A stretch of DNA of 64,000 nucleotides from Chaetoderma sp. LZ-2023a (lineage: Eukaryota; Mollusca; Caudofoveata; Chaetodermatida; Chaetodermatidae). Of the stretch, positions 59,801 through 62,074 are shown one piece after another. The stretch is taken from assembly GCA_034401795.1 (NCBI GenBank), contig CM067372.1:33273045-33337044 (forward strand), written 5' to 3'. The position numbers and the translations under genes are program-made. The stretch's first letter is position 1; every line of letters starts with the position of its first letter. The notes under the pieces were generated by a model. It did not search any database. It was not told the origin of the DNA and saw only the letters and a list, made by a program, of their open reading frames with translations.

Positions 59801-61760
59801 AAAAGTGTTGTTTTGTAAAGCTTATCTAAAGTGATTAAGAATCCCTTCGTGAGCCTGGAAAGTTATGGCCCGGCTCTCCGACAATCAGCGGCATCAACTT
59901 TGGGGTATGATCCAAGGAGGCCTCTCTCGACGTGAAATTGCTCGACGAATGCAATGCTCAGCTTCAACCATCACACGTCTGGTCCAACGCTACCAACAGA
60001 CTGGGACCCTGAATGACAGACCTCGTCTAGGGAGACAACGGGTAACTACGGCCCGACAAGATCGGTACATACGCCTTCAGCATCTGCGATATCGATTCCG
60101 CACCGCCGTTCAAACTGCACTAGAAACCGTAGGCGTCCATGGCCGACGCATCGGAGCAAATACAGTGCGACGACGTCTAAGCAATATCGGCTTAAGAGCT
60201 CGAAGGCCCTTCCGTGGCAACATGTTGACACATCAACGACGTCGAAATCGACTTTTATGGACGCAGCAACGTCTGCGATGGGCACACGGGCAATGGGCAT
60301 CAGTATTGTGGTCAGATGAATCCAGATTCAACTTACGCCATAGTGACGGCCGAACACGTGTGTGGAGGCGTAGAGGAGAACGTTATGTTGATCCTTGTAT
60401 TGAAGAGACTGACCGTTGGGGTGGTGGCAGCGTGATGGTATGGGGAGGCATCTCTTTTAATCATAGGACTGCCCTCGTCGTCATCAATGGCAATCTCACG
60501 GCTCAACGTTACATCGATGAAGTGTTACGACCCACAGTTCTTCCGTTTCTCGCCAGACATCAAGAAGTGGACCTGTTTCAACAGGATAACGCACATGCTC
60601 ATTCCGCCCGTATTACAGCTGCATTCCTTAATGACAATACCATTCAGACTCTTCCTTGGCCAGCTTTTTCACCCGATTTGAGTCCGATCGAGCACCTATG
60701 GGATCAACTTGGTCAAGCTGTTAGAAGACGACAGCCAATGCCGCTAACGTTACGTCAGCTTGAGATTGCGTTGCGGGAGGAATGGAATAACATTCCGCAA
60801 ATTCGTATCCGTCGTCTCATTCGATCTATGCCTAGGAGATGCAGAGCATGCGTCGCTGCAAATGGTGGACACATACGCTATTGACATTGTGAGTTTATGT
60901 ACTGATTGACCTTGCTTTAGCGATGAATTTTTGTTACTGCTATTTGAATTAACTTTCCATTTTTGATTTTGATTTGTTGCTGATGTTGTTAAATTCGCAA
61001 TATACAATATGTTGGTATTATAAACTTTTTGATATACATCTTATTTATATAAATATAGGTGATGCGTTTTCATTGGCAGTCAGTATATTTGGCAATATTG
61101 CTAATCCATTTCCTCAAAAAGCGGCCCAAGCTAGAGATGTTGGTTTTTTTCTCAGTCAATATGATACTAAGCTCTGAATATCTCGACTAGTCCAAGAGTC
61201 GTATTTCGAAAAATGTGGAAAATCAATCTGCATGTAGATCTAATAATGAAATTTGTAAAAATGTAATGAAAATGGCAATAAAATATTTTGGGTGGGCAGG
61301 TTTTCTACAGGGCTGGTATGGAGAGGTCAAACAAGCAACCTTTTAATGGTCACCTTGAATATTAGTCGTAAAAATTACTGGTTATTACACCGCCTTAAAA
61401 TACAATGTAAGAGTCAATATATACATGTAAATGACAGGTGAGTGCGCCTAGTTGCTAAACTCACCATATAAATGGCTGATTGATGAATTGCTCACAAACT
61501 CCCGTTGACGCTTAAACTCGCCCTCATGCCTAAACTCGTTTTGATACTTGCTAGTGCTTGGCTCGATGACATCCTCCTCGAACTCGGTGGTGAGGCGTTT
61601 TCTGATCGACGACATTGCGGATGAGACGTACGACATGGAGTTGTTGTTCACATTGGACTTTTTCATGGAGTTGTAAGACGATCCACTACTGTGGATGCCA
61701 CGACGTGACATATTGGGCGTGATATACCCACTCTCCAAACGATCTCGCTTATAGCTGCCA
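27369..61760 (-). CDS. SUN1/SUN2: SUN-domain inner nuclear membrane protein (SUN1/SUN2-like), 16 coding exons, 5' end off window
   Basis: SUN proteins sit in the inner nuclear membrane, contact lamins and meiotic telomeres inside, and bind KASH proteins of the outer membrane to form LINC bridges. Joined - strand exons (61465-61760, 53980-54006, 53001-53168, 51277-51442, 48045-48115, 46311-46411, 43211-43414, 42597-42674, 39350-39393, 38507-38702, 36187-36465, 33405-33489, 32984-33099, 30462-30629, 29615-29707, 27369-27485) give 735 codons plus TGA with consistent phases. Residues here count from 61759. The nucleoplasmic part is 1-218, with a weaker hydrophobic stretch at about 148-163. The transmembrane segment is about 225-243 (CCCVFLPLLLLLPLLFA). 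Coiled coils lie at about 285-450. The SUN domain is about 565-733 (ADFALESAGG to YRFRVHGN). Cys580, Cys618, His645 and Cys722 match the KASH-disulphide Cys, structural Cys pair and KASH-site His of human SUN2. The first window exon needs two bases from an upstream exon, or translation starts at its internal MSRR Met (61711). Confidence 0.95.
28313..29597. repeat. CTCACCT...AGGTGAGCTAAT family, copy 3, in SUN intron
   Basis: It begins GACAAGAGGCCCAACGGCCT and GCTCACCTGT and ends CAGGTGAGCTAATAATGATT, only about 18 bp from the SUN exon at 29615. Inside are about eight diverged units with CCAATCAAAATTTTGA, CATAGGGTCCTTCTAGCC and AATTTGG..AAAATC. A run of 14 C lies at 29441-29454. The rest of this intron (27486-28312) holds only a short TA tract near 27900. 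Confidence 0.7.
29615..29707 (-). CDS. SUN1/SUN2: SUN domain exon, 93 bp
   Basis: The acceptor is TTGACTTTCAG|GGT and the donor ATTCAG|GTTAGA. It encodes LSLGNYTYNKNGSPLQYFPI, the counterpart of LLGKFTYDQDGEPIQTF in human SUN2. Confidence 0.94.
29760..30000. repeat. Two-copy 70-bp duplication and CA/CG tract
   Basis: TCACATTC(C/A)CATATATTGAGG with GATACAATTCATGTATGTCT occurs at about 29786 and 29850. It is followed by an ACACACATGCATGCACAC-type tract to 30000. SUN intron. Confidence 0.7.
30030..30130. repeat. MITE family A palindrome, isolated diverged copy
   Basis: TCTGTTGAATATCTTGAAAC and TTTGATTGGGCGTG are inverted as CCAAATCAAATTAGTTTCAA; flanking MITE sequence was not recognised. Confidence 0.6.
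30183..30412. repeat. Palindrome family B, full copy (about 230 bp)
   Basis: The outer ends ATTAACCCTTTAATGCC and AACCGTTAAAGAGTTAG, the middle arms (TGTCCATCTGCCAACCAAGA / TCTTAGCATGCAAATGGACA) and the central hairpin GACTGGCTCGATAACCGAGC are all inverted. It ends 50 bp from the SUN exon at 30462. Confidence 0.8.
30462..30629 (-). CDS. SUN1/SUN2: SUN domain exon, 168 bp
   Basis: The acceptor is TTGTTGTACAG|CCT and the donor GTCCTG|GTAAGT. It encodes NPGECWSFKGSIGYVVIELS then TGFTLEHIPRSLS. CW.FKG..GY, and the LEH of the KASH site, are highly conserved. Confidence 0.96.
30940..32983 (-). repeat. 34-bp minisatellite derived from the SUN exon 3' end and 5' splice site, about 60 copies
   Basis: On the - strand each unit reads CCTCATACAATCATTCAG followed by GTAAGAATACAACCTA. 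The true exon ends CCTCGTACAATCATTCAG|GTAAGAATAC, so a unit comprises the last coding bases (residues LP(H)TIIQ), the GTAAGA donor and the first intron bases. Units vary from 33 to 36 bp (extra T, CTTGG variants), and blocks of about 275-310 bp recur (starts near 31201, 31511, 31786). It occupies nearly the whole 2.35-kb intron. Confidence 0.93.
32984..33099 (-). CDS. SUN1/SUN2: SUN domain exon containing the KASH lid
   Basis: The acceptor is CTCTGCAG|GT and the donor ATTCAG|GTAAGA; 116 bp. It encodes GSVVNIRCTETYEKNRGLVS then FFGFPLSYQYNLPRTIIQ. The Cys in IRCTETYE is the one that in vertebrate SUN1/2 can form a disulphide with KASH. Its 3' end and donor are the seed of the adjoining minisatellite. 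Confidence 0.95.
33121..33149. repeat. (AT)n microsatellite in SUN intron
   Basis: About 14 AT dinucleotides directly upstream (in transcription terms downstream) of nothing coding; the remaining intron 33150-33404 shows no feature. Confidence 0.9.
33405..33489 (-). CDS. SUN1/SUN2: SUN protein exon: start of SUN domain
   Basis: The acceptor is TTTCTTGCAG|TAC and the donor AGCGG|GTAAGT; 85 bp. YIRKIIEQELLKFGADKTDQ then ADFALESAG matches the (V)..AL..Y..D..G.ADYALES entry helix of SUN1/2. Confidence 0.95.
33645..35732. mobile_element. Possible large non-autonomous DNA element in SUN intron
   Basis: GTACACCTCAGAGATAACA at the left and TTAACTCTGAGCTGTACC at the right are roughly inverted. Both ends carry ATGCGT/ACGCAT-rich subterminal sequence. 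The inside has AATGCGCCCCTGAA-type words (34142, 34570) and a GTTCACAACGGGAAAGTGAT direct duplication (35613-35650). The 118-codon - strand frame at 35160-35516 is unrecognised. Boundaries are tentative. Confidence 0.3.
35898..36065. mobile_element. Palindromic MITE family C, copy 2
   Basis: Ends ACATGTTTCCAAGAGAAAC and TTGTTTTGGAAACATGTT are inverted. The centre has TGCTGCCTGAGGCTGCTTTAGGCAGCA. It lies in a SUN intron. Confidence 0.6.
36187..36465 (-). CDS. SUN1/SUN2: SUN protein exon with Gly-rich linker and helix before the SUN domain
   Basis: The acceptor is TTTTATAG|ATC and the donor GAGCTG|GTGAGG; 279 bp, 93 codons. A Gly/Ser linker (GGSTGSGFTDGGGGSG) is followed by MWLRQTFINREDLHNQMDTF and IIQGDAGNALNEL, corresponding to the coiled-coil region that precedes and regulates the SUN domain. 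Confidence 0.92.
36682..36917. repeat. Palindrome family B, full copy (about 236 bp)
   Basis: ACTTTAACGGTCCTATCGGC and GACCATGAAAGGGTTAAAG form the outer ends. TGTCCATTTACAGGCCAAGA / TTGGCCTGTAAATGGGTATT form the middle arms. The central hairpin contains GACTGGCTCGATAACCAAGC. SUN intron. Confidence 0.8.
37343..37752 (+). mobile_element. MITE family A, copy 2
   Basis: Left end AATGGCCCTTTCCAGTTTTA and right end GTGGAAGGGTCCTTTG are inverted. The palindrome is at 37472-37563 (CTGTTGAATATTTTG ... CAACAG). Flanking TTAA is no longer present, so the copy is older. Repeated TGACGTCA-like words follow the palindrome, as in the other copies. Confidence 0.7.
38085..38375. repeat. Two tandem units of about 158 bp
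   Basis: TTCTACTGGA..TCTCCAAACTTGG, CATGCC, GCCAATTTTGG and CAACA(G/T)..TTTTTCGAAA-type segments occur twice (from about 38091 and 38246). This explains the two overlapping 128-130-codon frames, which are not genes. Confidence 0.6.
38507..38702 (-). CDS. SUN1/SUN2: SUN protein coiled-coil exon, 196 bp
   Basis: The acceptor is TCTCCTGTAG|T and the donor CTCAG|GTAGTG. It encodes HVGSQHNVSAATISRLAAEL then helical RGLNDEVHGLHINYQELTLG and ends YVQDYLTQ, phase 0. Confidence 0.9.
38766..38858. repeat. (AG)n microsatellite, about 46 repeats
   Basis: Uninterrupted GA dinucleotides; on the transcribed strand of the SUN gene this is a long CT tract lying 60 bp before the acceptor of the exon at 38507-38702. 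Confidence 0.95.
39350..39393 (-). CDS. SUN1/SUN2: SUN protein short exon, 44 bp
   Basis: The acceptor is ACGTTTCAG|AGT and the donor AAACT|GTAAGT. It encodes SLSAEQQVALNNLK, amphipathic helical, and ends two bases into a Leu codon. Confidence 0.85.
39596..40001 (+). mobile_element. MITE family A, copy 3, best-preserved palindrome
   Basis: Right target TTAA is at 40002-40005 and the left is GTAA at 39592-39595. Ends TGGCCCGTTCCGGTTTTAG and CGCTGGAAAGGTGAA are inverted. The palindrome 39725-39817 has 45-nt arms with only two mismatches around a 3-nt centre. Confidence 0.75.
40070..41730 (+). mobile_element. Tc1/mariner transposon copy 1 (transposase with premature stop)
   Basis: Terminal inverted repeats are TACACCTGTGCAAAAGTTAA and its inverse, with TA target duplications at 40068-40069 and 41731-41732. 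The element is 1,661 bp and nearly identical along its whole length to the copy at 62075-63721. It lies in the SUN intron 39394-42596, in sense opposite to the host gene, between two family A MITEs. Confidence 0.95.
40381..41325 (+). pseudogene. Tc1-like DD34E transposase, truncated by stop at codon 315
   Basis: 314 codons from ATG 40381. It has N-terminal paired-like helix-turn-helix DNA-binding domains (CREIGRQLNINHTVISRLIA), a GRPKK hook, then the catalytic domain with HWSDESRF, FMDDNARPH and SPDMNPIEHIWD, which hold the two Asp and the Glu (34 residues between the second Asp and Glu). Codon 315 is TGA where the sister copy has TGG. The frame continues to RISRLVTSMRRRVQAVIQAQ after it. The catalytic triad lies before the stop, so partial activity cannot be excluded, but about 26 C-terminal residues are lost. 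DGRTRVWR at about 162-169 is intact here, unlike in the sister. Confidence 0.93.
41875..42306 (-). mobile_element. MITE family A, copy 4
   Basis: TTAA follows the right end (42307-42310) after AGCTAGAAATAGATCCCTTTA. The left end is diverged (GATCCCTTCCG near 41888). The palindrome lies at about 42080-42172. Orientation is opposite to copy 3. Confidence 0.6.
42597..42674 (-). CDS. SUN1/SUN2: SUN protein coiled-coil exon, 78 bp
   Basis: The acceptor is TTTTATCAG|ACA and the donor TTTGGG|GTGAGT; 26 codons, phase 0. It encodes GQEDRLHVLQVSIGDLISKF, continuing the helix. Confidence 0.9.
42675..43210. other. SUN intron, nothing recognised
   Basis: A short CA/TG tract (42705-42750) and an ATAATTATATAATTATTTAG palindrome near 43010 only. 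Confidence 0.5.
43211..43414 (-). CDS. SUN1/SUN2: SUN protein coiled-coil exon
   Basis: The acceptor is TGTTTCAG|CAC and the donor CATCTA|GTAAGT; 204 bp (68 codons, phase 0). INEQIQQLHRIVQLQQEQLQ and following have clear heptads, as in the trimerising coiled coil of SUN proteins. Confidence 0.93.
43700..45080. repeat. 25-bp minisatellite (AAGATCATGAAGCACCTATCCTAAC), about 55 copies
   Basis: Head-to-tail 24-25-bp units, very uniform in 43760-44620 and more diverged towards 45080. Blocks of units are duplicated (the CTCCTAAG-ACCACC variant pair recurs near 43900 and 44390). Further units continue at 46145-46245, so the array is interrupted by the 45081-46144 insert. It fills the SUN intron 43415-46310. 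Confidence 0.93.
45081..46144. mobile_element. Unclassified 1.06-kb element inserted in the 25-bp minisatellite
   Basis: Left end CCTAGGGAGTTCAGAGTGAA and right end ATTGAACTCCCTACAGG are inverted over about 12 bases. The flanks CTAC and CTAT could be a 4-bp target duplication in the unit CACCTATCC. The interior is unique AT-rich sequence. It could be a non-autonomous transposon. Confidence 0.55.
45789..46178 (+). other. Unrecognised 129-codon frame in the inserted element
   Basis: Frame MPYKMIYDLRLYPLKNQCIF then VIECQISCKKNGTVAVTNLE, ending in minisatellite sequence past the element's right end. Composition is plausible for protein (Lys/Tyr/Leu/Trp with few repeats), but there is no family I recognise and the terminal codons lie outside the element, so it may be truncated or random. 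Confidence 0.2.
46311..46411 (-). CDS. SUN1/SUN2: SUN protein exon just after the membrane
   Basis: The acceptor is TTCTTGATAG|CA and the donor ACACAG|GTGAGT; 101 bp. It encodes (A)SSSVFSNGLNSMWSVFSKS then DASQRLPPIVPLTQ, the start of the perinuclear region. A longer frame over this place is out of phase and was discarded. Confidence 0.85.
46412..48044. other. SUN intron, simple repeats only
   Basis: A 21-bp duplication CTCTCACGCACTCGCTCACTT (46486-46530) and a GTGTGTGCGTGCGTGC tract (47245-47300) are the only features seen. 47350-47640 has loosely repeated TCTCATGAG/TCACAAGGG words. No gene recognised. Confidence 0.5.
48045..48115 (-). CDS. SUN1/SUN2: SUN protein transmembrane exon
   Basis: The acceptor is TTGTTTTCAG|G and the donor GCTG|GTGAGT; 71 bp. 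It encodes RRRSRTCCCVFLPLLLLLPL then LFA. The basic cluster before the hydrophobic helix fits an Nin-Cout inner nuclear membrane topology. Confidence 0.92.
48140..50205. repeat. 33-bp minisatellite (ATCAATGCTGGCTTATTGTG...), about 60 copies
   Basis: Units read TGTATCAATGCTGGCTTATT plus GTGTATCAA(A/T)CA(T/C). They include partial units with CTGTATTATCGTGTATCA, and a large block (around 49060-49330) recurs near 49890-50110. Because the unit is 33 bp and stop-free in + frames, it gives open frames up to 346 codons that are not genes. It begins about 30 bp from the SUN transmembrane exon's acceptor. Confidence 0.93.
50300..50752 (+). mobile_element. MITE family A, copy 5
   Basis: It contains the shared GATCCGCCCATGCTTTGTGT and TTGGGATCAATG left part and the palindrome 50470-50570 (GTGTTGAATATTTTGAAACT ... 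CAACAG), with a small insertion in the right arm (ACTGAAAAT). Ends are diverged. Confidence 0.6.
51034..51182. mobile_element. Palindromic MITE family C, copy 3, degenerate
   Basis: AATGTTTCCAAAACAAGACA and TTTTGAACATGATGTAAGAA match the copy at 35898; the right inverted end is lost. Confidence 0.5.
51277..51442 (-). CDS. SUN1/SUN2: SUN protein exon before the transmembrane helix
   Basis: The acceptor is TTTGCCCAG|AC and the donor ACACAG|GTGAGT; 166 bp. Two frames are open. The phase forced by both neighbours reads TVSWTTQPVWRPIASLFTSV through to LWDMWLLHR, which lines up with the VFLLTRC region of SUN1. The other open frame (CILDDSTSLE) is a shadow. The acceptor abuts a 38-bp minisatellite. 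Confidence 0.85.
51446..52580 (-). repeat. 38-bp minisatellite matching the adjacent SUN 3' splice site, about 29 copies
   Basis: On the - strand the unit is TATAATTCATAGCRTTAACA then TGCTGTTTATCTGTTCAG. The real acceptor of the exon at 51277-51442 reads TTCATAGCGTTAACATGCTT then TTTATCTCTTGTTTGCCCAG, so the array's last unit merges into it. Each unit carries a TTAAC branch-point-like word, a T-rich tract and CAG. Variant blocks with ATTGTGAAAACATGAGATAC are duplicated near 52380 and 52495. Confidence 0.9.
52581..53000. other. SUN intron, nothing recognised
   Basis: Unique-looking AT-rich intron between the 38-bp array and the donor of the exon at 53001-53168. Confidence 0.5.
53001..53168 (-). 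CDS. SUN1/SUN2: SUN protein exon: Ser/Thr-rich region ending in a hydrophobic stretch
   Basis: The acceptor is ATGCATGTAG|AT and the donor ATTATAG|GTACGG; 168 bp. It encodes GELGLSHRSHRSGATYSTYT and ends LWEMIKTVVTITTLTII. This matches the place where vertebrate SUN proteins have extra hydrophobic stretches before the true transmembrane helix. Confidence 0.85.
53300..53632 (-). mobile_element. MITE family A, copy 6, missing one palindrome arm
   Basis: It carries the shared TGACGTCATACTCAA, TAATAAACATGCTGCTGAAT and GGGCGCTGTTGCTGCCTATG. The second arm is absent and the text jumps to GCAGTTTTCTGGAAATTGAG. The loss of exactly one arm fits deletion during hairpin replication. Confidence 0.65.
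53980..54006 (-). CDS. SUN1/SUN2: SUN protein micro-exon (27 bp)
   Basis: The acceptor is ACTTTGCAG|GT and the donor GTCAG|GTCAGA. It encodes (G)LDSEEDMS(D), an acidic patch. Its phases fit the exons on both sides and its length is divisible by three, so it could be skipped without changing frame. Confidence 0.7.
54180..56195. repeat. 180-bp tandem array (TGACCTTGACCTTTGACC family) with GCC-rich 3' tail
   Basis: About eleven units contain GACCTTGACCTTTGACCTTG, AACATCATCATGCTGCTTCC, CCAAGTTTAGTTGCAATAGG and TGAAATATAAGCTGAAAGG. In 54200-55200 two unit types alternate, giving a near-identical 358-bp higher-order repeat. The last units are more diverged and end in GCCGCCGCCGCCGGAAAAG and the hairpin CCTGCTTCGCAGG. 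I recall this repeat as common in mollusc DNA. It lies in the first SUN intron of the window. Confidence 0.85.
56480..56850. repeat. Two tandem units of about 175 bp plus a 28-bp duplication
   Basis: TTTCGCCAATTCTAAACCGA / TTTCGCTAATCCTAAACAGA, TTTGGCAAAT, GATCGCCC(A/G)TC and GGCGGCGTTATGGCCCTTTG recur. TTTTATACAGTATGGGAGGC occurs twice at 56775-56822. Confidence 0.6.
57041..58099 (+). pseudogene. Transposase-like protein, N-terminal half (RNase-H-fold, hAT-like), frame broken near 58085
   Basis: The 352-codon frame starts at ATG 57041 (MGRKRKSTVTRSDAAKKFCG), just after a possible acceptor TACTTTCAG at 57025. A helical N-terminal region (DIAKVIANDINEIWRTVNPR) is followed by a Cys/His cluster at about 128-154 (CTCKLPIRSC, CKNENCQTQHIICTC) that could bind zinc, an EREYLRDQRAKIG segment, and, near the end, FVCIGVDGKVDKDTLLY, whose Asp338 could be the first catalytic Asp of an RNase-H-fold transposase. 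The frame then stops; the reading continues +1 in the next entry. I recall similar uncharacterised proteins from Hydra and other invertebrates, but cannot name the family with certainty. Confidence 0.55.
58053..59363 (+). pseudogene. Transposase-like protein, C-terminal half (hAT-like), +1 frame relative to upstream half
   Basis: The 436-codon frame overlaps the previous one by 47 bp. The real continuation starts near TGTACAGAGGTCAAG (58079-58093), where one extra base shifts the frame; EVKNESGHTTLKKGR then continues sensibly. KAVLLDNTSTNTGWESGL (Asp84) followed by IGCSLHQNELPFRAVF and later LNHARWLTLAIKLMSLW recall the order D...C-x2-H...RW in hAT transposases. The end (KVLSQNEAFLCF) may be another frameshift, since MRPFFASKGYYSETYDELG follows in a second frame. 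No terminal inverted repeats or target duplication were found. It lies antisense in a SUN intron. Confidence 0.55.
59537..61085 (+). mobile_element. Tc1-like transposon, second family, complete
   Basis: Inverted ends TACTGAGTGCCAATGAAAAC and its counterpart TACTGACTGCCAATGAAAAC (as the inverse of 61066-61085) extend about 30 bp with two mismatches. TA duplications are at 59535-59536 and 61086-61087. The 1,549-bp element carries one intact transposase and has inserted about 170 bp after the transposase-like gene at 57041-59363. Confidence 0.93.
59865..60884 (+). CDS. Tc1-like DD34E transposase, intact (339 aa)
   Basis: Cut-and-paste transposase. The N-terminal helix-turn-helix pair (RREIARRMQCSASTITRLVQ) binds the inverted repeats. 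DRPRLGRQR is a GRPR-like AT-hook segment. The catalytic domain has VLWSDESRF, FQQDNAHAHS and SPDLSPIEHLWD with 34 residues between the second Asp and the Glu. WGGGSVMVWGGI is the Gly-rich box of the Tc1 group. Length (339) is normal and no stop or frameshift is present, so it may still be active. It shares the architecture, but little sequence, with the transposases at 40381 and 62386. No host-type promoter was identified. Confidence 0.95.
   Translation: MARLSDNQRHQLWGMIQGGLSRREIARRMQCSASTITRLVQRYQQTGTLNDRPRLGRQRVTTARQDRYIRLQHLRYRFRTAVQTALETVGVHGRRIGANTVRRRLSNIGLRARRPFRGNMLTHQRRRNRLLWTQQRLRWAHGQWASVLWSDESRFNLRHSDGRTRVWRRRGERYVDPCIEETDRWGGGSVMVWGGISFNHRTALVVINGNLTAQRYIDEVLRPTVLPFLARHQEVDLFQQDNAHAHSARITAAFLNDNTIQTLPWPAFSPDLSPIEHLWDQLGQAVRRRQPMPLTLRQLEIALREEWNNIPQIRIRRLIRSMPRRCRACVAANGGHIRY
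61086..61464. other. SUN intron, possible further transposon remnant
   Basis: Right after the Tc1-like element a + frame reads GNIANPFPQKAAQARDVGFF then LSQYDTKL and stops at 61177. It could be the 3' part of the element into which the Tc1-like copy jumped; nothing else is recognised. Confidence 0.25.
61465..61760 (-). CDS. SUN1/SUN2: SUN protein exon 1 of window: nucleoplasmic N-terminal region
   Basis: The acceptor is CCGTGTTTCAG|T and the donor TATATG|GTGAGT; 296 bp. It encodes NMSRRGIHSSGSSYNSMKK and a Ser/Asn-rich, then charged segment. MSRR resembles the MSRRS start of vertebrate SUN2 and an internal MSRRS of SUN1, so Met at 61711 is a possible start. The acceptor implies at least a 5' exon beyond 64000 or hidden in the satellite. 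Confidence 0.85.
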
Positions 61761-61905
61761 CTGAAACACGGAGAGATGATAAATGATATGAATGTATCTA
61801 GCATATTAGCCTAGCCCCTTTTACTGCAAAAACAATACTAGAAGTACATGGAGAAGCCCATTATGCAGCACATAAACAAAATGCCTTTTTTGGCCCACAA
61901 GCTGG

Positions 61906-62074
61906 TTATATAAGATGTTATATAACATACTGTATAACTGACCTGATTATATAAGATGTTATATAACATACTGTATAACTGACCTGATTATATAAGATGT
62001 TATATAACATACTGCATAACTGACCTGATTATATAAGATGTTATATAACATACTGTATAACTGACCTGATTATA
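61906..62074. repeat. 41-bp satellite, left part (about 4 units)
   Basis: Units of CCTGATTATATAAGATGTTA then TATAACATACTGTATAACTGA. Each contains the palindrome GTTATATAAC. The array is interrupted by the Tc1/mariner element and continues from 63722. Confidence 0.92.
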
